From an uncultured Pelagibacteraceae bacterium (GTDB lineage Bacteria; Pseudomonadota; Alphaproteobacteria; Pelagibacterales; Pelagibacteraceae), in the NCBI GenBank assembly GCA_902627045.1, contig CACOHP010000006.1:1-38610 (forward strand): DNA of 38,610 nucleotides. The letters run 5' to 3'. Position numbers and translations under genes: made by a program. The notes under the pieces are model-generated. The model was not told the origin of the DNA. It worked only from the letters and a program-made list of their open reading frames with translations, and searched no databases. Of the stretch, positions 34,727 to 38,610 are shown piece after piece; within the stretch, counting starts at the first letter, position 1, and each line of letters begins with the position of its first letter.

Positions 34727-35752
34727 ATGTATATAGAAAATAATTTATTAAAAAAACACATATCATTATGGCTTATGTTTATGTTTTTTTTAGTTGCATT
34801 TATGATTGTCGTGGGTGGCTTAACAAGACTAACTGATTCTGGGCTATCGATCACAAAATGGGAATTATTTTCTGGAACGTTACCTCCTTTAAATAATATC
34901 GAATGGTCAGATTATTTTGAGGAGTATAAAAAAATACCTGAATATAAATTACAAAATTATTCTATGACTATGAGTGAATTTAAGATCATTTTTTGGTGGG
35001 AGTGGGCACATCGATTTCTTGGAAGACTTATAGGTTTAGGATTTTTAATCCCCCTAATTTATTTTTCACTCAAAATTAACCCAATAAAATTGTTAAGTCT
35101 TTATTCAATTTTTTTCCTTATATGTTTTCAAGGTTTTGTAGGTTGGTATATGGTTTCAAGTGGGCTAGTCGATAGAGTAGATGTAAGTCATTTTCGATTA
35201 TCAATTCATTTAGTTATTGCATTTTTAATTTTATCTTTAATTTTATGGAATTATTTTAAACTGAATTTGAATATTAAAGACCAATCAAAATTAAATTTTT
35301 TTTTCCCTTTTATCTTTTTAATTTTAGTTTTTTTGCAAATTATTATTGGCGCTTTTGTTTCGGGTATGGACGCAGGTTTAATATATAATTCATGGCCCAT
35401 GATGGGTAATACTTATTTTCCAGATGATAATGAGTTTAAGAATTTATTTAATATAGCTGCATTTAACGATGCTTCATTGGTTCAATTTCTTCATAGAAAT
35501 TTAGCATATGTAATACTTTTTTTTTATTTTTGGATTTTATTTAAAATTTATAAATATCGAATAAAAGGTTCTTATTTTGCAATTAATTTACTTGGTTTTT
35601 TCTTACTTACCCAAGTTATTCTTGGAATTTTGACTTTAATTAACGGTGCACAAATAGTTTTGGCATCTATGCATCAATTGAGTTCAGTATTCCTTGTTAG
35701 TTCGTCAGTCTATTTTTTATTTCTAAATAAAAGAATTAATTCTTTTTTATAG
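34727..35752 (+). CDS. ctaA: Heme A synthase (COX15/CtaA type)
   Basis: CtaA oxidises heme O to heme A for cytochrome c oxidase in the inner membrane. The 341-residue protein has eight hydrophobic segments and the four-histidine pattern: His95 (EWAHRFLGR), His161 (FRLSIHLVIA), His256 (LVQFLHRNLAY) and His316 (LASMHQLSSV). VVGGLTRLTDSGLSITKWE (28-46) is the family's N-terminal signature. Sequence type resembles the COX15 group of alphaproteobacteria and mitochondria. It overlaps the alpha/beta hydrolase tail to tail by 17 bases. Confidence 0.95.
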   Translation: MYIENNLLKKHISLWLMFMFFLVAFMIVVGGLTRLTDSGLSITKWELFSGTLPPLNNIEWSDYFEEYKKIPEYKLQNYSMTMSEFKIIFWWEWAHRFLGRLIGLGFLIPLIYFSLKINPIKLLSLYSIFFLICFQGFVGWYMVSSGLVDRVDVSHFRLSIHLVIAFLILSLILWNYFKLNLNIKDQSKLNFFFPFIFLILVFLQIIIGAFVSGMDAGLIYNSWPMMGNTYFPDDNEFKNLFNIAAFNDASLVQFLHRNLAYVILFFYFWILFKIYKYRIKGSYFAINLLGFFLLTQVILGILTLINGAQIVLASMHQLSSVFLVSSSVYFLFLNKRINSFL

Positions 35753-36554
35753 GGAAATAAGTAAGAATAAATTTTTTTAATACTTTTAAGACTTTATCAG
35801 CTTCCTCCAAGAGCATCATATGTCCACAATTATCAATTATTTCAATTGTACTTCCATCAATTAAATCTGCTAATTTTTTTCCCTCTTTCACAGGACACAT
35901 CTTATCTCCATTTGCTAAAATGGATAAAGTAGGGATCTTTATTTTTTTTGCAGCTTCAAAACCGTTTTTATAATTATCACAAGCTCTAAAATCTATCCCT
36001 AATGTATTTTTAATTGTTCTGGATTTAGCCAGCATCCCACCTGTATTGATGTGATATAAACCTGGAACTGGGTGTCCACCAAAGTGTCCAGCTGGACCAT
36101 GTGCCCAGTCCATCATTAGATCAACGGCTTTTGGATCATCGTTTTCTGCTAGAGATAATAATTCTGGATTCATAGGAATAGCTCCAGCACCACCCATTAA
36201 ACTTAGTGTTTTTATTTTTTTTGGAAACCTAAATGCACATTCTAAAATAACCAAACATCCTTGAGAATGACCAACTAGAGAAGCCTCTTTATAACCTACC
36301 GCATCTATAACATCACTAATCCAGTCAGCCATGTCTTCGATTGTTTTCAAACTCTCACCTCCTGAAAGACCATGTCCAGGCATATCTAAAGCTAAAACAC
36401 TATAACCATGAAAAGCAAAATATCTAGTTTGGAGTACCCAAGTCATATGTGTTAATCCACTACCATGAACAAAAATTATTAGTGGTTTTTTTTTGTCGAA
36501 AGGTCGTCCACCTGTAGAAGCAAAAACTTCTACACCATTAACTTGAAACTTCAT
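35736..36554 (-). CDS. Alpha/beta-fold hydrolase
   Basis: A 272-residue cytoplasmic hydrolase with an intact catalytic triad: Ser97 in VGHSQGCLV, Asp217 in ILANGDKMCPV and His245 in NCGHMMLLEEA. The oxyanion region is FVHGSGLTHMTW (28-39). A lid of about 60 residues (125-190) separates the two halves. It overlaps the end of metY by 4 bases (ATGA), so the two are cotranscribed; the pairing suggests a role in sulfur amino acid or thioester/ester metabolism, but the substrate is unknown. It is too short to be a MetX-type homoserine acyltransferase. Confidence 0.85.
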   Translation of the reverse strand: MKFQVNGVEVFASTGGRPFDKKKPLIIFVHGSGLTHMTWVLQTRYFAFHGYSVLALDMPGHGLSGGESLKTIEDMADWISDVIDAVGYKEASLVGHSQGCLVILECAFRFPKKIKTLSLMGGAGAIPMNPELLSLAENDDPKAVDLMMDWAHGPAGHFGGHPVPGLYHINTGGMLAKSRTIKNTLGIDFRACDNYKNGFEAAKKIKIPTLSILANGDKMCPVKEGKKLADLIDGSTIEIIDNCGHMMLLEEADKVLKVLKKFILTYFPIKKN

Positions 36555-37885
36555 TGATTGGAAACAAGTCTAGGTCGTCTTGCAGCTCTAAAACCTGTTT
36601 CAAAGTCATTCCTAATATCATCAAAATCTTCTATCCCCACAGACAATCTAATCATATCTTGAGATAATCCAGCAAATTTTAATGTAGCCTCATCCATTTG
36701 AGAGTGTGTAGAAGATGCTGGATGAATTACTAAGGTTCTAGTATCACCAACATTCGCAAGATGTGAAGCAAGTTTAACGTTATTTATAAATGCTTCTCCT
36801 GCTTCTTTACCACCTTTAATACCAAAAGCTATCATAGAACCCTTACCATGTGGTAAAAGTTTTTTTGCTAAATCGTGGTCGGGGTGATCAGGAACACTTG
36901 GGTGTGAAACCCAAGCAACACTTTCATGAGTTAATAAATATTCAACCATTTTTTCTGCATTAGAACAATGCTTTTGCATTCTAACAGATAAAGTTTCGAT
37001 ACCTTGTAAAACATTCCATGCATTTTGAGGACTTAAACATGGTCCAAAATCTCTCATACCCTCTGCTCTTGCTTTCATAGTAAAGGCTGTTGGTCCAAAT
37101 TCTTCAGCAAAAGAAAGTCCATGGTAACCCTCATAAGGATTAGTCATGGTTGGGAATTTATCATTTTGCATCCAATCAAATTTTCCGCCTTCAACTAAAA
37201 TACCTGCCATTGATGAACCATGACCAGCCATCCATTTAGTAAGTGAATGAACCACAATATCAGCACCATGATCAATTGGTTTGCAAAGATATGGTGTTTG
37301 ATAAGTTGCATCTATAATCAAAGGAACTCCAGCATCATGAGCAATCTTCGCTATTTCAGGCATATTCATAATTTCGTTTCCAGGATTTCCAACAAGCTCA
37401 CCAAAGATACCTTTAGTATTTTTTTGAATCGCTTTTTTAAAACCCTCAGTATCTCTTGGTTTTACAAATGTACATTTGACACCAAATTTTGGCAAAGTGA
37501 GCCTAAATAAATTTACAGTCCCACCATAAAGTTGAGACGAAACTACTAAATGATCTCCAGCTTCACATAAAGTCATTATCGTTAAAAAAATTGCACTCAT
37601 TCCAGATGAGGTTGCTAATGCTGCTGTACCTCCTTCTAGGGCCGCAACCCTCTCTTCCAAAACAGCGACTGTAGGATTAGAAATTCTGCTATATATATGA
37701 CCACCTCTTTCCAAATTAAAAAGTGCAGCAGCATGATCAACATCATCAAATAAATATGATGTAGTTTGATAAATTGGTACTTGTCTCGATCCAGCATTTT
37801 TGTGGGGCTGATAGCCAGCATGAAGACTTAATGTATCAAATTTGTAAGTTTTAGGATCAGTGCTTTTCTTTTTCTTATCGGTCAT
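36551..37885 (-). CDS. metY: O-acetylhomoserine aminocarboxypropyltransferase/sulfhydrylase
   Basis: MetY is a PLP enzyme that combines O-acetylhomoserine with sulfide or methanethiol to give homocysteine or methionine. The 444-residue protein has FDTLSLHAGYQP (16-27), VPIYQTTSYLF (36-46), YSRISNPT (65-72), and the PLP Lys217 in HSLTKWMAGHGSS. The C-terminal VIHPASSTHSQMDE and IRLSVGIED are typical of the gamma-family. Length is that of MetY rather than MetB/MetC (about 390). The ATG at 37885 is preceded by AAGGAA five bases upstream. SAR11 bacteria are known to depend on reduced sulfur, which fits this route. No SAM riboswitch was found upstream. Confidence 0.95.
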   Translation of the reverse strand: MTDKKKKSTDPKTYKFDTLSLHAGYQPHKNAGSRQVPIYQTTSYLFDDVDHAAALFNLERGGHIYSRISNPTVAVLEERVAALEGGTAALATSSGMSAIFLTIMTLCEAGDHLVVSSQLYGGTVNLFRLTLPKFGVKCTFVKPRDTEGFKKAIQKNTKGIFGELVGNPGNEIMNMPEIAKIAHDAGVPLIIDATYQTPYLCKPIDHGADIVVHSLTKWMAGHGSSMAGILVEGGKFDWMQNDKFPTMTNPYEGYHGLSFAEEFGPTAFTMKARAEGMRDFGPCLSPQNAWNVLQGIETLSVRMQKHCSNAEKMVEYLLTHESVAWVSHPSVPDHPDHDLAKKLLPHGKGSMIAFGIKGGKEAGEAFINNVKLASHLANVGDTRTLVIHPASSTHSQMDEATLKFAGLSQDMIRLSVGIEDFDDIRNDFETGFRAARRPRLVSNQ

Positions 37886-37903
37886 AAATTTTCCTTGTTT
37901 TTA

Positions 37904-37966
37904 AATATTAATAACTAACTATCAATATTAATATAAATTGACAATATCACATTTATAAGTATTAAT
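37904..37966. promoter_or_regulatory. Repeats and divergent promoter region between metY and rplM
   Basis: The 91-base gap contains AATATTAATA twice (37904-37913 and 37924-37933), exactly 20 bases apart, each with a palindromic TATTAATA core; a partial third copy (TATTAAT) lies at 37960-37966. On the plus strand TTGACA (37938-37943), a perfect -35, is followed 17 bases later by ATTAAT (37961-37966) as the likely rplM -10, ten bases before its ATG. The 20-base period equals about two helical turns. Confidence 0.45.
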
Positions 37967-37976
37967 CCGGCCATTC

Positions 37977-38435
37977 ATGACTAAATTTATCAAAAAAGAA
38001 CAATTATCACCATCATGGTATGAAATTGATGCAACTAATGCGGTTGTAGGAAGACTCGCTACAGTAATATCTAAGATAATTAGAGGTAAGAATAAAGCTA
38101 CTTACACACCACATATGAATAGTGGGGACTTTGTTGTTGTTAAAAATATTGAACAAATAAAATTCACAGGAAAAAAGTTTCAAAATAAAAAATACTATAA
38201 ACACACAGGTCATCCTGGTGGAATCAAAGAAACTACTCCTGAAAAGTTGAAAGAAAAAAAACCAGGAGAGATATTAAAACTAGCTGTAAAAAGAATGCTA
38301 CCCACAGGAGTACTAGGTAGAGAGCAGCTTTCTAAATTGAAAATTTACAGTGGTGACAGTCATCCACATTCAGCTCAAAATCCTAAAGTAATAGAATTAA
38401 ATAAATTGAATAACAAAAATGTAGTAAGAAATTAA
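37977..38435 (+). CDS. rplM: 50S ribosomal protein L13
   Basis: A 152-residue ribosomal protein with [20 protein letters not shown] (14-33), [17 protein letters not shown] (42-58), [13 protein letters not shown] and [19 protein letters not shown] (about 104-122), all conserved in L13. No ribosome-binding site precedes the ATG; a likely -10 ends ten bases upstream, so the message may have almost no leader. It is followed by rpsI after one base, the universal rplM-rpsI pair. Confidence 0.98.
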   Translation: MTKFIKKEQLSPSWYEIDATNAVVGRLATVISKIIRGKNKATYTPHMNSGDFVVVKNIEQIKFTGKKFQNKKYYKHTGHPGGIKETTPEKLKEKKPGEILKLAVKRMLPTGVLGREQLSKLKIYSGDSHPHSAQNPKVIELNKLNNKNVVRN

Positions 38436-38436
38436 T

Positions 38437-38610
38437 ATGGAAAGTGTTCAAGAAAATCAAAAAAAAATAAAAATAAAATTAGATTTTAAAGATAGCAAAT
38501 ATGCTACTGGAAGAAGAAAAACTTCAATTGCAAAAGTTTGGCTTAAAAAAGGATCTGGTAAAATTTATGTTAATGGAAAACTTTATAGTGATTATTTTTC
38601 TAGCGATAAT
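38437..38610 (+). CDS. rpsI: 30S ribosomal protein S9 (5' part, cut by the window edge)
   Basis: The ATG at 38437 opens a frame of 58 codons that continues beyond the window. The N-terminal [16 protein letters not shown] is a lysine-rich extension, then [20 protein letters not shown] and [13 protein letters not shown] match the conserved start of S9. Position directly after rplM confirms it. Confidence 0.96.
   Translation, partial: MESVQENQKKIKIKLDFKDSKYATGRRKTSIAKVWLKKGSGKIYVNGKLYSDYFSSDN

Noticed and set aside
37886-37976. Possible SAM riboswitch (SAM-II or SAM-V type) before metY, known from SAR11
   Set aside because: The 91-base gap lacks the conserved aptamer cores and has only AT-rich repeats, promoter elements and a normal ribosome-binding site.
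1-38610. Mobile elements, prophage, CRISPR array or genomic island
   Set aside because: No transposase, integrase or phage gene, no regularly spaced repeats and no change in base composition were seen; gene order is that of core alphaproteobacterial DNA.

Overview
The window is a compact, AT-rich, gene-dense stretch of bacterial chromosome. Gene content and order are alphaproteobacterial, and the combination of very low GC, almost no intergenic DNA, heterotetrameric sarcosine oxidase, a K+-independent proton-pumping pyrophosphatase and small versions of core enzymes points to a SAR11 (Pelagibacterales, Candidatus Pelagibacter-like) genome. This is inferred from sequence character and synteny, not from a database search. 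No insertion sequence, prophage, CRISPR array, rRNA or clear pseudogene was seen. The only RNA gene recognised is a tRNA-Ser(GCU). No gene-free stretch exceeds 300 bases; the longest gaps (about 80-170 bases) are described individually.

Layout. 1-2807 (+): tail of an unidentified gene, the tRNA hydroxylase trhO, a MATE exporter and a secreted thermonuclease-like protein. 2804-9469 (-): soxB-soxD-soxA-soxG (sarcosine oxidase, all overlapping), then a PheC-like family-3 solute-binding protein and one ABC permease without an ATPase. 9532-9623 (+): tRNA-Ser. 9642-13456 (-): a TPR-glycosyltransferase-like protein and a soluble lytic transglycosylase. 13500-20818 (+): dapA-smpB-folK, then rsh-pyrE-pdxJ-acpS-lepB-rnc-recO. 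20819-21808 (-): hemB. 21900-31390 (+): a 2-oxoglutarate oxygenase, rpiB, glyA, nrdR, ribD-ribE-ribBX-ribH, nusB, thiL, hppA. 31377-31862 (-): bamE. 31861-34392 (+): CBP3-type chaperone, rpmF, plsX, ihfA, merR, rpmG. 34393-34683 (-): aroQ. 34727-35752 (+): ctaA. 35736-37885 (-): metY and an alpha/beta hydrolase. 37977-end (+): rplM and the start of rpsI.

How it works together. Sarcosine oxidase and GlyA link methylated glycine oxidation to the folate C1 pool, with FolK in folate synthesis; MetY makes homocysteine or methionine from reduced sulfur. The rib block supplies flavin, needed by sarcosine oxidase among others; HemB and CtaA supply heme, and the CBP3-type protein assists the bc1 complex. 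Rsh, LepB, Rnc, SmpB, NusB and ribosomal proteins are housekeeping.

The window is mainly a streamlined core region and I do not see a self-evident new multi-gene system. The most informative oddities are: probable leaderless starts (a perfect extended -10 placed 5 nt before the rsh ATG, and a similar arrangement at dapA), a bamE/CBP3 divergent pair whose start codons share CATG, an Rsh that goes directly from TGS to ACT, a NrdR zinc ribbon with CxC instead of CxxC, an ABC permease that begins with a lipoprotein-like signal, canonical clusters lacking era and fabH, and convergent genes that abut or overlap with no space for terminators.
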